DNA of 64,000 bases. It comes from Streptomyces paradoxus (GTDB lineage Bacteria > Actinomycetota > Actinomycetes > Streptomycetales > Streptomycetaceae). Below, piece after piece: positions 1-8,229 of this stretch. Where the stretch lies: contig NZ_JACHGV010000006.1 in NCBI RefSeq assembly GCF_014202475.1, forward strand, positions 310,001 to 374,000, read 5' to 3'. Each line of letters starts with the position of its first letter. The first letter of the stretch is position 1. The position numbers and the translations under genes are program-made. The notes beneath the pieces were generated by a model that was not told the origin of the DNA, made no database searches, and was given only the letters and a program-made list of their open reading frames with translations.

Positions 1-744
1 GCGCCGGTACTCCAGGATGCGGGACATGGCGCCGCGCAGGGTGCTGTAGAGGGACACCGGCTCGGGCCACTGCCGTCCTGGCCGGCCGCCGCCGAGGACG
101 GAGACGGAGTCGGCGAGGCGGCCGATCAGGGCGTTGCCGTGGTCGATGCGCAGCAGGTCGTCGAAGACCTCCGGGTTGCGGCCGTGGTCCTCCTCCATCT
201 CCCGGAGCTCCTCGGCCTGCTGGTGGATGATCGCCTGGACGCGGCGGGCGACACTGACGAAGGAGCGCGCGGCGGCATCACGCATGGTCACTTCGCGGTC
301 GACGATCTTGAGGACCGTCAGCAGTGTCTCGGCCTGCGGAGCGGGGAGGTCGCGGAACGCGGGGTTGGCGAGGCCCAGCTTGCGGGTCACCTCCCTGGGG
401 GATGCTCCGGTGCGCAGCAGATCGAGTGCGGCGGGCACGATCTCCCGGGAGAAGTGGACCAGTTCGTTCTCGTGGGCGGCGATCCGCTGTTCCAGGTGCG
501 CGGTGTGCCGGGCGTGCTCCGCGCGCTGGTTGCGCAGCGCACGGCCGCGGCGCACCGCCTCGGCCGCCGTCGCGAGCACCAGCGCGGTGGCGATGCCGCC
601 GCACCAGCCGACGGCGCCCCGGGCGGGCTCCGTCACCAGGGCGACGGCGGCTCCGGTCGCCGCGGCCATGACTATGGCCGGCAGCAACAGCACGCGCGCG
701 TAGGGCAGTTCACGGCGACCGGGAGGGGATTGAACACTCACCAT
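1..744 (-). CDS. sensor histidine kinase, CvnA/RarA-like, N-terminal part (runs off the window)
   Basis: The 248 visible residues read from an ATG at 744 to the window edge without a stop. Two hydrophobic segments (about residues 17-37 and 43-60) suggest a membrane hairpin. A charged helical stretch follows, then a segment around residues 150-200 containing VARRVQAIIHQQ and EVFDDLLRIDH, as in the dimerisation region of conservon (cvn) kinases. The catalytic ATPase domain would lie beyond base 1. In S. coelicolor the gene next to this helicase is, as I recall, cvnA9/rarA, first gene of a conservon that affects aerial growth. The family assignment is fairly sure; orthology is inferred from position. 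Confidence 0.7.
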   Translation of the reverse strand, partial: MVSVQSPPGRRELPYARVLLLPAIVMAAATGAAVALVTEPARGAVGWCGGIATALVLATAAEAVRRGRALRNQRAEHARHTAHLEQRIAAHENELVHFSREIVPAALDLLRTGASPREVTRKLGLANPAFRDLPAPQAETLLTVLKIVDREVTMRDAAARSFVSVARRVQAIIHQQAEELREMEEDHGRNPEVFDDLLRIDHGNALIGRLADSVSVLGGGRPGRQWPEPVSLYSTLRGAMSRILEYRR

Positions 745-1142
745 GTGGGCCTTCTGACAGGAGTCGACTGAGGTTCGAGAGGGCTTGCAGGGGGGTAGGT
801 CATGAAGCTGTCGGGATCTTCCGCACAATGGGGAACAAGCGCACGAATTCATCTCAAGCCGGTGCGCTGCGGGCGAGCTTAGTCCGACCGGATCATCGCC
901 GTGTCATATTCAGCAACTGCCGGAAACCGGGCGCGGAGGGATAGTATGCTCGGCCATTTGCACGCTGCGACACCGTTCGAATACGTTGCGTCACAGGGAA
1001 CGGGCATACGAAAGCCCGCCACCGTGACGGGTGAACGGGCTTCGGTACAGCGCCGCTTCAGGGGCGCGGGGCTGTGTCAGTGTGCGGCTCCGCCGCGTGG
1101 GCGCGAGCAACCACACACAACGGTCACCCGCGCATCAAACGA
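745..1142. other. 398-bp intergenic region between the CvnA-like kinase and helY
   Basis: No credible gene is visible. The left part must hold the promoter of the minus-strand kinase. Around 1012-1042 an inverted repeat (AAGCCCG and CGGGCTT, with a smaller nested stem) lies about 100 nt beyond the helY stop and could end its transcript. Between that hairpin and helY is one copy of a Streptomyces-type intergenic repeat, listed separately. The short plus-strand reading frames here have no ribosome-binding site and no family resemblance. Confidence 0.6.
1058..1118 (+). repeat. dispersed Streptomyces intergenic repeat, copy 1
   Basis: The stretch begins TCAGGGGCGCGGGG and ends GCGAGCAACCACAC, with a small GCGGC/GCCGC hairpin between. 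The same ends (CAGGGGCGCGGGG and GCGACCAACCACAAC) occur in inverse orientation at 63334-63371. From general knowledge this motif is scattered between genes in Streptomyces genomes. Its function is unknown. It sits just after the helY stop, so a role in 3' end formation is possible. Confidence 0.6.
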
Positions 1143-3947
1143 TCACCCCACCGACGAGTAGGCGACAACACCCCGCAGCAACAGATCCACGGCCTTACGG
1201 GCGTTCTTCACAACAGAGGACCCCTGCGGAGCCGCCGCCGCGATCTGCCCCAGCACATCGATGACCTGCTTGCACCACCGCACGAAGTCCCCCGCCGGCA
1301 TCTCCGCCTCGCGCAGCACCTCGTCGAGCCCCTTCCCGGAAGCCCACTCGTACGCGGCCCAGGCGAAGCCGAGGTCGGGCTCCCGCTGCCCGACCCCCTC
1401 GGTCTGGGTGATCCGGAACTCCTCCTCCAGCGCGTCCAGCCGCCCCCAGATCCGCACCATCTCGCCCAGCGCGGCCTTGGCCTTGCCGGACGGCACCTTC
1501 GGGGCCATCGCGTCATCGGCGACACGCGACTCGTACACCAACGCCGAGACGCACGCGGCCAGTTCCGCGGGGCCGAGGCCCTCCCAGACACCCTCGCGCA
1601 GACACTCGCTGGCGAGCAGGTCCAGCTCGCCGTAGAGCCGCGCGAGCCGCTTGCCGTGCTCGGTGACCTCGTCGGCCCGCAGATAGTCCAGCTCGGTCAG
1701 CAGCGCCACGATGCGGTCGAACGTCCGGGCGATCGTGTTCGTACGGCCCTCGATCCGCCGCTCCAGCTGCGAGGTGTCGCGCAGCAGCCGGTGGTACCGC
1801 TCGGCCCAACGGGCGTGGTCCTCACGGTCGTTGCAGCCATGGCACGGGTGTGCGCGCAGCGCGGTCCGGAGCCGGGCGATCTCACGGTCGTCGGCCGCCT
1901 GGGAGCGCTGCTTGCGGTGCCGCTCGGCGGGGATGTGCCCGGCCTTGGTGCGCAGCGCCGACGCGAGGTCCCGACGGGACTGCGGGGAGCGGGGATTGAA
2001 GGACTTGGGGATCCGCATCCGCTCCAGCGGCTCGACGGGCACCGGGAAGTCCATGGACGCCAGCCGCTTCACCTGCCGCTCCGCGGTCAGCACCAGCGGG
2101 CGCGGCCCGTCGTGGTGCTCGAAGCCGCGGTGGCCGTTCGAACGGCCCGCCGGCAGGCCCGGGTCCAGCACCAGCGCCAGGCCCGCGTACTTGCCGGTGG
2201 GCACGTGGATGACGTCACCGGGCTTCAGCTTCTCCAGCGCGACGGCGGCCTCCGCGCGGCGCTGGGCCACGCCCTGCCGGGCGATCTCGTTCTCCCGGTC
2301 CTTCAGCTCGCGGCGCAGCCGCGCGTACTCCGTGAAGTCGCCGAGGTGGCAGGTCATGGAGGCCTTGTAGCCCTCCAGTCCCTCCTCGTTGCGCTGCACC
2401 TGCCGGGAGATACCGACGACCGACTTGTCCGCCTGGAACTGCGCGAACGACGTCTCCAGCAGCTCGCGCGAGCGGTGCCGCCCGAACTGCTCGACCAGGT
2501 TGACCGCCATGTTGTACGACGGCTTGAAGCTGGAGCGCAGCGGGTACGTGCGCGTGCCGGCCAGGCCCGCGAGGTGCTCGGGGCTCATGCCGCGCTGCCA
2601 GAGCACCACGGCGTGGCCCTCGACGTCGATGCCGCGCCGCCCGGCCCGGCCCGTCAGCTGGGTGAACTCGCCCGGGGTGATGTCCGCGTGCTGCTCGCCG
2701 TTCCACTTGACGAGCTTCTCCAGCACCACCGAGCGGGCGGGCATGTTGATGCCGAGGGCGAGGGTCTCGGTCGCGAACACGGCCTTGACCAGGCCGCGCA
2801 CGAACAGCTCCTCGACGACCTCCTTGAAGGTCGGCAGCATGCCCGCGTGGTGAGCGGCGATGCCGCGCTCCAGGCCCTCCAGCCACTCGTAGTAGCCGAG
2901 GACGTGCAGGTCCTCCGTCGGGATGGACGCCGTGCGCTCCTCGACCAGGGCTCGGACACGCTCGCGCGCCTCGTCGTCGTTGAGCCTGAGCCCCGCGTAC
3001 AGGCACTGCTGGACGGCGGCCTCGCAGGCGGCGCGGCTGAAGATGAAGGTGATGGCGGGCAGCAGCCCCTCGGCGTCGAGCCGCTCGATGACCTCGGGCC
3101 GGCTCGGCGTCCAGATCCGGGAGCGCTGGCGGCGCTCGCGCTCACGGTCGGCCTCGCGCATGGACCGGCCGCGCCGGCGGTCCTGGTACGACGGCCGGCT
3201 CGCCTCCATGCGCGCCATGCGCGTCAGGTCGGGATTGACGGCCTTCCTGTGGCCCTCGCCCTCCTCGAAGAGGTCGTACATCCGCCGCCCGGCCAGCACG
3301 TGCTGGAACAGCGGCACGGGCCGGTGCTCGGAGACGATCACCTCGGTGTCGCCGCGGACCGTGTCGAGCCAGTCGCCGAACTCCTCGGCGTTCGACACGG
3401 TCGCCGACAGGGAGACCAGGGTGACGGACTCGGGGAGGTGGATGATCACCTCTTCCCAGACGGCACCGCGGAACCGGTCGGAGAGGTAGTGCACCTCGTC
3501 CATGACCACGTAACCGAGGCCCAGGAGGGTCTGGGAACCGGCGTACAGCATGTTCCGCAGCACCTCGGTGGTCATCACGACCACCGGCGCTTCGGAGTTG
3601 ACGCTGTTGTCGCCGGTCAGCAGGCCCACCTTGTCCGTGCCGTAGCGGCGGCACAGGTCGGCGTACTTCTGGTTCGACAGCGCCTTGATGGGTGTCGTGT
3701 AGAAGCACTTCTTGCCCTGCCGGAGGGCGAGGTGGACGGCGAACTCGCCGACGATCGTCTTGCCGGAGCCGGTGGGCGCGGCGACGAGCACGCCCTTCCC
3801 TTCCTCGAGCGCCTGGCAGGCCTCGATCTGGAAGGGGTCGAGACCGAAGTCGTACATCTCGCGGAAGCCCGCGAGCGCGGTGGCCTGCTCGGCTGCCCGC
3901 AGGCGGGCTGCCGCGTACCGCTCGGCCGGGGAGAGGTCCTCTGTCAT
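1143..3947 (-). CDS. helY: HelY-type DEVH-box RNA/DNA helicase (Ski2/Mtr4 superfamily)
   Basis: Superfamily 2 helicase of about 934 residues, probably acting in RNA processing or turnover. Visible motifs are Walker A APTGSGKT (about 57-64), the DEVH box (150-153), motif III SLSATVS, GINMPAR and the motif VI segment QLTGRAGRRG. Length and motif order fit the actinobacterial HelY family (Rv2092c in M. tuberculosis). I chose the ATG at 3947 (MTEDLSPAERY); an in-frame ATG at 3992 would add 15 residues with no family-like sequence. It is the last gene of the minus-strand group that includes tatAC and pafBC, 85 bp after the lipid kinase. The precise substrate is unknown. Confidence 0.93.
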   Translation of the reverse strand: MTEDLSPAERYAAARLRAAEQATALAGFREMYDFGLDPFQIEACQALEEGKGVLVAAPTGSGKTIVGEFAVHLALRQGKKCFYTTPIKALSNQKYADLCRRYGTDKVGLLTGDNSVNSEAPVVVMTTEVLRNMLYAGSQTLLGLGYVVMDEVHYLSDRFRGAVWEEVIIHLPESVTLVSLSATVSNAEEFGDWLDTVRGDTEVIVSEHRPVPLFQHVLAGRRMYDLFEEGEGHRKAVNPDLTRMARMEASRPSYQDRRRGRSMREADRERERRQRSRIWTPSRPEVIERLDAEGLLPAITFIFSRAACEAAVQQCLYAGLRLNDDEARERVRALVEERTASIPTEDLHVLGYYEWLEGLERGIAAHHAGMLPTFKEVVEELFVRGLVKAVFATETLALGINMPARSVVLEKLVKWNGEQHADITPGEFTQLTGRAGRRGIDVEGHAVVLWQRGMSPEHLAGLAGTRTYPLRSSFKPSYNMAVNLVEQFGRHRSRELLETSFAQFQADKSVVGISRQVQRNEEGLEGYKASMTCHLGDFTEYARLRRELKDRENEIARQGVAQRRAEAAVALEKLKPGDVIHVPTGKYAGLALVLDPGLPAGRSNGHRGFEHHDGPRPLVLTAERQVKRLASMDFPVPVEPLERMRIPKSFNPRSPQSRRDLASALRTKAGHIPAERHRKQRSQAADDREIARLRTALRAHPCHGCNDREDHARWAERYHRLLRDTSQLERRIEGRTNTIARTFDRIVALLTELDYLRADEVTEHGKRLARLYGELDLLASECLREGVWEGLGPAELAACVSALVYESRVADDAMAPKVPSGKAKAALGEMVRIWGRLDALEEEFRITQTEGVGQREPDLGFAWAAYEWASGKGLDEVLREAEMPAGDFVRWCKQVIDVLGQIAAAAPQGSSVVKNARKAVDLLLRGVVAYSSVG

Positions 3948-4032
3948 CGTGCTTTCGAGCGTACCGGGCCGCACTGACAACAGGACGATCATTATCCGGA
4001 TCCGTTCCTGTGAAACCCCGGATCCGCGCAGC

Positions 4033-4923
4033 TCAGGGGCCGACGACCCGCACGCCCCCGCGCACGCAGCGCGCGCTCAGCGGCAGCGGGCCGAGCGGCT
4101 CGCCGTCGGCGTAGCCGGTGACGCCCTCGGCAGCGATCTCGACCCGGGCCGCCCGCAGCACGGTCACCTTCGGATGGCCGACGTGCGTGCCCCGGTACAC
4201 CCTCGGGAACACCCGCAGCAGCGTCGCCCGGCTGCAGTCCCCGACGACGGTGATGTCGAACAGCCCGTCGGTCAGGTCGGCGCCGGGGCAGATCCGCATG
4301 CCGCCGCCGTAGGAGGAGCCGTTGCCGACGGCCACGAGGGTCGCCTCGACCTCCCGGACCTCGCCGTCGTCGAGCCGTATCCGGTACGGGACGGGCCGGA
4401 ACCCGGCGAGTTCGGCGATCATCGCCAGGTCGTACCTGAGGCGGCCGGTGGGCCATCGCATGCGGTTGCCGCGGTCGTTGACACGGGAATCGAAGCCCGA
4501 GGCGAGAACCGTGCCGAACCAGCGGTCGCCCACCTGCCCGAGGTCGATGTCGCGGATCCGGCCGCACTTGAGGGCGTCGGCGATCATGCGGCCGGCGGCC
4601 GCGGGCTCCCGCACGGGCAGGCCGAGGGCGCGGGCGAAGTCGTTGCCGGTGCCGACGGCGACCAGGCCGAGCGGGGTGCGGGTGCCCGCGACCGCCCGCA
4701 GCGCGAGGCCCGCCATCCCGTCGCCCCCGACGGCGATCAGCGCGCCCGTGCCGCTCTCGACGGCCGCACGCGCGCGTACGAGGGCGTCCGCGGCGTCCTG
4801 ACCGAGGACCGTCCGGACCGAGAAGCCGGCCGCCCGCAACGCGGAAGCGGCCGGCTGCGCCGCGTGGGCGCCCCGGCCGCGTCCCGCGGTGGGGTTGACG
4901 AAGAGGGTGATCTCGCTGGTCAC
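4033..4923 (-). CDS. diacylglycerol/lipid kinase of the DagK/YegS family
   Basis: A 296-residue cytosolic lipid kinase, expected to transfer phosphate from ATP to diacylglycerol or a related lipid alcohol at the membrane. The N-terminus has the family's FVNPTAGRGRG phosphate-binding segment. VGGDGM matches the GGDGT nucleotide loop, with Met in place of Thr, and GTGNDFARALG follows. The C-terminal half carries DGLFDITVVG, typical of the second domain. The length is normal. It starts 31 bp after the tatC stop, so it is probably co-transcribed with tatAC. The actual lipid substrate cannot be told from sequence. Confidence 0.9.
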   Translation of the reverse strand: MTSEITLFVNPTAGRGRGAHAAQPAASALRAAGFSVRTVLGQDAADALVRARAAVESGTGALIAVGGDGMAGLALRAVAGTRTPLGLVAVGTGNDFARALGLPVREPAAAGRMIADALKCGRIRDIDLGQVGDRWFGTVLASGFDSRVNDRGNRMRWPTGRLRYDLAMIAELAGFRPVPYRIRLDDGEVREVEATLVAVGNGSSYGGGMRICPGADLTDGLFDITVVGDCSRATLLRVFPRVYRGTHVGHPKVTVLRAARVEIAAEGVTGYADGEPLGPLPLSARCVRGGVRVVGP

Positions 4924-4954
4924 GCGACCGACCCTACGAGCTGGCCGCCGATCT

Positions 4955-5917
4955 TCAGGTCACGTCGTCATAACCGTTGACCCGGTCCGTGCGCTCCGAG
5001 CTCGCCTGCTCGGGCAGCGCCGCGCGGCTGGTCGTCACGGGCTCGATCTCGCCGATGTCGTCGGGGGTGAGATCCAGCTCGGAGGCCTCGTCGTCGGCGG
5101 GGCCGAGGGCCTCGCGGCGGGCCTTGCGGCGGTCGTTGACCAGGGAGAAGGCGACGGCCGCGAAGTACAGGATCCAGATGGGCGCCGCGAGCGCCAGCAT
5201 CGTCAGCGGGTCCGTGCTGGGCGTGGCGATGGCCGCGAAGACCGTGATGCCCATGATCATGCCGCGCCACCAGCCGAGCATGCGCTTGCCGGTGAGCACC
5301 CCGGTGAGGTTGAGCATGACCAGCAGCAGCGGAAGCTCGAAGGAGAGGCCGAAGACGAGCACCATCCGCATGACCAGGTCGAGCAGGTCGTCCAGCGGAA
5401 GGAGGTTGGACGTGCCGCCCGGGGTGAACTCGAGGAGCACCTTCGCCGTGGTGGGCAGGACCGTGTACGCGAAATAGGCGCCGACGATGAACAGCGGGGC
5501 GCCGGTGCCGACGAAGGCGTAGGCGTACTTCTTCTCGTGCCGGTGCAGGCCCGGTGCGACGAAGGCCCACAGCTGGTACAGCCAGGCCGGCGAGGCCAGG
5601 ACGACACCGGCCATCAGGGACACCTTCAGCGCCAGCGTGAAGGGGGTGAGCAGGCCGTTGATGGTGATTTGCGCACAGGGCTTGGTGCCGGCCTGCGACT
5701 GGGCGAGTTCCGCGAAGGTCTTGTCACAGCCGACCGAGTCGAGGATCGGCTTGGTGATCAAGTTGATGATGTCGTTGTAGAAGAAGGCTGCGACGACCGT
5801 GACGGCGACGATCGCCAGCATCGCCTTGGCGAGCCGGTTGCGGAGCTCGCGGAGGTGCTCCGCGAGGGGCATGCGCCCCTCGGGGTCCCTCTCCTGCTTG
5901 CGGGCAGACTTCAGCAA
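4955..5917 (-). CDS. tatC: Sec-independent protein translocase subunit TatC
   Basis: TatC is the multi-spanning receptor of the twin-arginine pathway, which exports folded proteins; Streptomyces use this pathway heavily. The 320-residue protein opens with PLAEHLRELRNRL, the conserved cytoplasmic start of TatC. It has about six hydrophobic segments and conserved pieces such as FVAPGLHRHEKKY, FGLSFELPLL and ATPSTDPLTM. An acidic tail of about 60 residues follows the last helix and is typical of actinobacteria. It lies 47 bp downstream of tatA on the same strand. No tatB is present in this cluster. Confidence 0.97.
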   Translation of the reverse strand: MLKSARKQERDPEGRMPLAEHLRELRNRLAKAMLAIVAVTVVAAFFYNDIINLITKPILDSVGCDKTFAELAQSQAGTKPCAQITINGLLTPFTLALKVSLMAGVVLASPAWLYQLWAFVAPGLHRHEKKYAYAFVGTGAPLFIVGAYFAYTVLPTTAKVLLEFTPGGTSNLLPLDDLLDLVMRMVLVFGLSFELPLLLVMLNLTGVLTGKRMLGWWRGMIMGITVFAAIATPSTDPLTMLALAAPIWILYFAAVAFSLVNDRRKARREALGPADDEASELDLTPDDIGEIEPVTTSRAALPEQASSERTDRVNGYDDVT

Positions 5918-5964
5918 CCCACGTTCCCATCTCGTGCGGCGGGCCGGAGGTCACCGGCCCTGCG

Positions 5965-6246
5965 TCAGCGCTTGGTCGTGTCCGTGGGCTCGTTGACCGG
6001 ACGCGAGCTGGTCACGTCACCGGGCGCCGCCTGGATGGTGCGCTGCGAGGGCTCGTCGTTGTTGGGCGGGCCCGCCGGGGTCGTGGAGGACTTGTTCTCG
6101 TCCTTCATCGCCTTGGCCTCGCTCTTGAGGATGCGGGCCGACTTGCCGAGCGACCGAGCCATGTCCGGAAGCTTCTTCGCGCCGAACAGCAGGATGATGA
6201 CGACGAGGATGAGAATGATCTCGGGGGCTCCGAGCCTTCCGAACAT
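5965..6246 (-). CDS. tatA: Sec-independent protein translocase subunit TatA
   Basis: TatA oligomerises to form the twin-arginine translocation pore. The 93-residue protein has the canonical layout: short N-terminus MFGRLGAPE, one transmembrane helix (about residues 8-22), the hinge FGAKKLPDMARSLG, an amphipathic helix, then a polar Pro/Asn/Thr-rich tail. The gene heads the tatA-tatC pair. An 18-bp perfect palindrome lies 40 bp upstream of the ATG (see 6286-6303). Confidence 0.97.
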   Translation of the reverse strand: MFGRLGAPEIILILVVIILLFGAKKLPDMARSLGKSARILKSEAKAMKDENKSSTTPAGPPNNDEPSQRTIQAAPGDVTSSRPVNEPTDTTKR

Positions 6247-6285
6247 AAGTCTTTACCTTCTCACCGAGGCGGCTGTGTGGGGTGC

Positions 6286-6303
6286 TGTCCGACCGGTCGG
6301 ACA
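6286..6303. promoter_or_regulatory. 18-bp perfect palindrome upstream of tatA
   Basis: TGTCCGACCGGTCGGACA is a perfect dyad, 40 bp before the tatA start. A half-site-like TTGTCCGAAC follows at about 6305. It could be an operator for a dimeric regulator or a short stem in the tatA leader. No known regulator motif is recognised, so its role is inferred from symmetry and position only. Confidence 0.5.
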
Positions 6304-6502
6304 CTTGTCCGAACGATCGTGCTGGCAGCGATCGTAACGCTCAGGGGTGAACGTCAGGCAATCCCTCTGCATCCCCCGTGCGTACTCCCGTCGCGACCAG
6401 TGCCTCGTTAACCGGGCCGCGACCAGCAGCGTACCTGTACGAACCGCCGAGGTGACAGGGCGAAGTGTCCCAAAAGCAACTCATGGCCGACGCCTGCACG
6501 GC

Positions 6503-6697
6503 TCACAGAGCGTCCACGGACCGGGCCGCGGTCTCCGCCGCCCGCTCCAGGTCCTCGGCGGCCCGGTTGATACGGCGCGCCGAGTCCGTGACCTGCCTGC
6601 CCAGGCGCTGTGCCTCCACGAACACCCGCACGGCGAGCACCCCGAGCACGACGAGACCCACGAATCCCACGGCAACCGCGAACATCGGCCAGAACAT
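6503..6697 (-). CDS. small membrane protein, 64 residues, unknown function
   Basis: From the ATG at 6697 the frame gives one strong transmembrane helix (about residues 5-24, MFAVAVGFVGLVVLGVLAV). A charged helical tail follows, rich in Arg, Glu and Ala, that looks like a short cytoplasmic coiled coil. It lies between the zinc-ribbon gene and tatA on the same strand, 44 bp after the former. I do not recognise a named family. Small proteins of this shape are common beside pafBC-tatA in Streptomyces as far as I recall. The start is supported by the membrane segment beginning directly after it. Confidence 0.6.
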   Translation of the reverse strand: MFWPMFAVAVGFVGLVVLGVLAVRVFVEAQRLGRQVTDSARRINRAAEDLERAAETAARSVDAL

Positions 6698-6741
6698 GAC
6701 GCCGAGCCTAGACCGTCGCGGGCGGGCGAGCGCCCTGCCCC

Positions 6742-7035
6742 CTAGACGGTGGAGTGCAGCCTGAGCGTCCGCACACCGCCGCCGGTGAGCAGCTCCACGA
6801 TCCGCTCCCCCGCGGGCTTGCGGACGGACGCGCCGCACTCCGGGCAGGTGAAGGAGTAGAAGGTGGTGCGGCTCGTGGCGCCGATGGCCAGGCGCAGGGC
6901 GCCCGCGGCGAGTTCGAAGCACCCTCGGCAGTCGGGGCAGCCCGCCTTGAAGACGACCGGGGTCACGCTTCTCATCCCGGCGAACGCGGACTCCACCGTC
7001 ATGCCCCGCACACCGGACGTCGCCGACTCGCTCAA
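6742..7035 (-). CDS. small zinc-ribbon-like protein downstream of pafC
   Basis: A protein of about 97 residues with two Cys pairs, CPDCRGC and CPEC about 26 residues later, which fits a zinc ribbon. Between them lies a short beta-like segment (LAIGATSRTTFYSF). The start is uncertain. A TTG at 7035 has a good ribosome-binding site (AGAGGAG about 7 nt upstream) and is the choice here; ATG codons at 7002 and 6975 are alternatives with weaker sites. It follows pafC by 100 bp on the same strand. Function unknown; zinc ribbons of this size often bind nucleic acid or RNA polymerase, which here is only a possibility. Confidence 0.6.
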   Translation of the reverse strand: MSESATSGVRGMTVESAFAGMRSVTPVVFKAGCPDCRGCFELAAGALRLAIGATSRTTFYSFTCPECGASVRKPAGERIVELLTGGGVRTLRLHSTV

Positions 7036-7135
7036 GCCCTCGCTCCTCTTTCTGGGGTGGTTCGCCTCCGGGGCGCCACGGCCGGTGTCGCGCTCCGGCC
7101 GTGCCCGGCCGTGGACCCCGGTGGGCGCCTGTGGC

Positions 7136-8212
7136 TCACCCGGGTCCGTCGCCGGGCCCGTCCGGAACCGCGTGCACCGCCTGCGGACCGCGGGCGCCGG
7201 CCTCCGCGACGCGAGCCGTCCGCTCCGCCTCGATCCCGTCGTACGCCGCCAGCGCCTCCCGGGCCGCCTGCCGGGCGCTGTCGGCGAGCTCCGGCGGCGA
7301 GACGATCCGGCCGTCCCGGCCGAGCCGCAGGGCCAGGCGCCGGAGCGACGCCGGGTCAGGGGTCCGCAGGGTGATACGCAGCCCGCCGTCCGGCAGCTCA
7401 TCCGCACTGTCGTGCGGGTAGTACTCCGCGACCCAGCGGCCGCCGGGCCCGACCTCGACCACGACCTCCGGGTCCTCGGCCGCGGGCTGCACCAGGGCCT
7501 CGGAGAGGTCCCGCAGCTCGATCTCGGGCGGCGCCGACGGCTCGTCCAGGATCTTGATCTCGGCCACTCGGTCGAGCCGGAAGGTGCGGCGCGCCTCCGA
7601 GCGGCGGCACCAGGCCTCGACGTAGGTGTGCCCGACGCTGACCAGGCGGATGGGGTCGATCTCCCGTTCGGTGACCTCGTCGCGCGCGGGCGAGTAGTAG
7701 CGGATCCACAGCCTGCGCCGCTCGGCGATCGCCCGGTCGACGTCCGCGAAGACACCGCCCTCGGACTCGAAGGTCACGGACAGGCGCGAACTGGCGCCCG
7801 CCGCCTCACCGGCCGCGGTCTCCACCTTCGCCGTCGCCCGCAGCAGCGCCTGCCGGTCGCTCTCGCGCAGCCCGGGGAGCGTGGAGACCGCCCGGGCGGC
7901 GACGAGCAGGGCGGTGGCCTCGTCGGCGGCGAGCCTGAGCGGCTCGGCGGCCTCCGCCGCGAGGGCGGCCGGGTTGTGCCACCAGATGCGCTCGCCGTCG
8001 GTGTCGATGTCGAGCAGGTCGCCGCCGCGGAAGCTGGTGCCGCACATGGGCAGCACGTCCAGGTCGGAGACCAGTTCGTCCTCGCTGATGCCGAAGGCGC
8101 GCGCGACGTCCTCGACCCGGGCTCCGGGGCGCTCCCTCAGATACGTCACCAGCGAGAGCATCCGCCGGGTCTGGTCGATGGCGTTCACGGGCCTGACCGG
8201 TTTGCCTGCCAC
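7136..8212 (-). CDS. pafC: WYL-domain transcriptional activator PafC
   Basis: PafC pairs with PafB to form the PafBC activator, which in mycobacteria drives the RecA-independent DNA-damage response. The 358-residue protein starts at a GTG (8212) preceded by GGAAAGACA. It contains an N-terminal winged-helix region (QTRRMLSLVTYLRERPG, about 12-28), a WYL core around residues 160-230 (RLWIRYYSPARDEVTERE, HTYVEAWCRRSEARRTF) and the C-terminal WCX-type extension. It begins 17 bp after the pafB stop, so the two are co-expressed. In M. tuberculosis these genes also neighbour pafA, although they do not act in pupylation itself. Confidence 0.93.
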   Translation of the reverse strand: MAGKPVRPVNAIDQTRRMLSLVTYLRERPGARVEDVARAFGISEDELVSDLDVLPMCGTSFRGGDLLDIDTDGERIWWHNPAALAAEAAEPLRLAADEATALLVAARAVSTLPGLRESDRQALLRATAKVETAAGEAAGASSRLSVTFESEGGVFADVDRAIAERRRLWIRYYSPARDEVTEREIDPIRLVSVGHTYVEAWCRRSEARRTFRLDRVAEIKILDEPSAPPEIELRDLSEALVQPAAEDPEVVVEVGPGGRWVAEYYPHDSADELPDGGLRITLRTPDPASLRRLALRLGRDGRIVSPPELADSARQAAREALAAYDGIEAERTARVAEAGARGPQAVHAVPDGPGDGPG

Positions 8213-8229
8213 TGTCTTTCCGCTCCCCC

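Noticed and set aside
1074..3977. 967-codon plus-strand frame opposite helY
   Set aside because: Shadow of helY. The helicase motifs on the minus strand leave no doubt about the coding strand.
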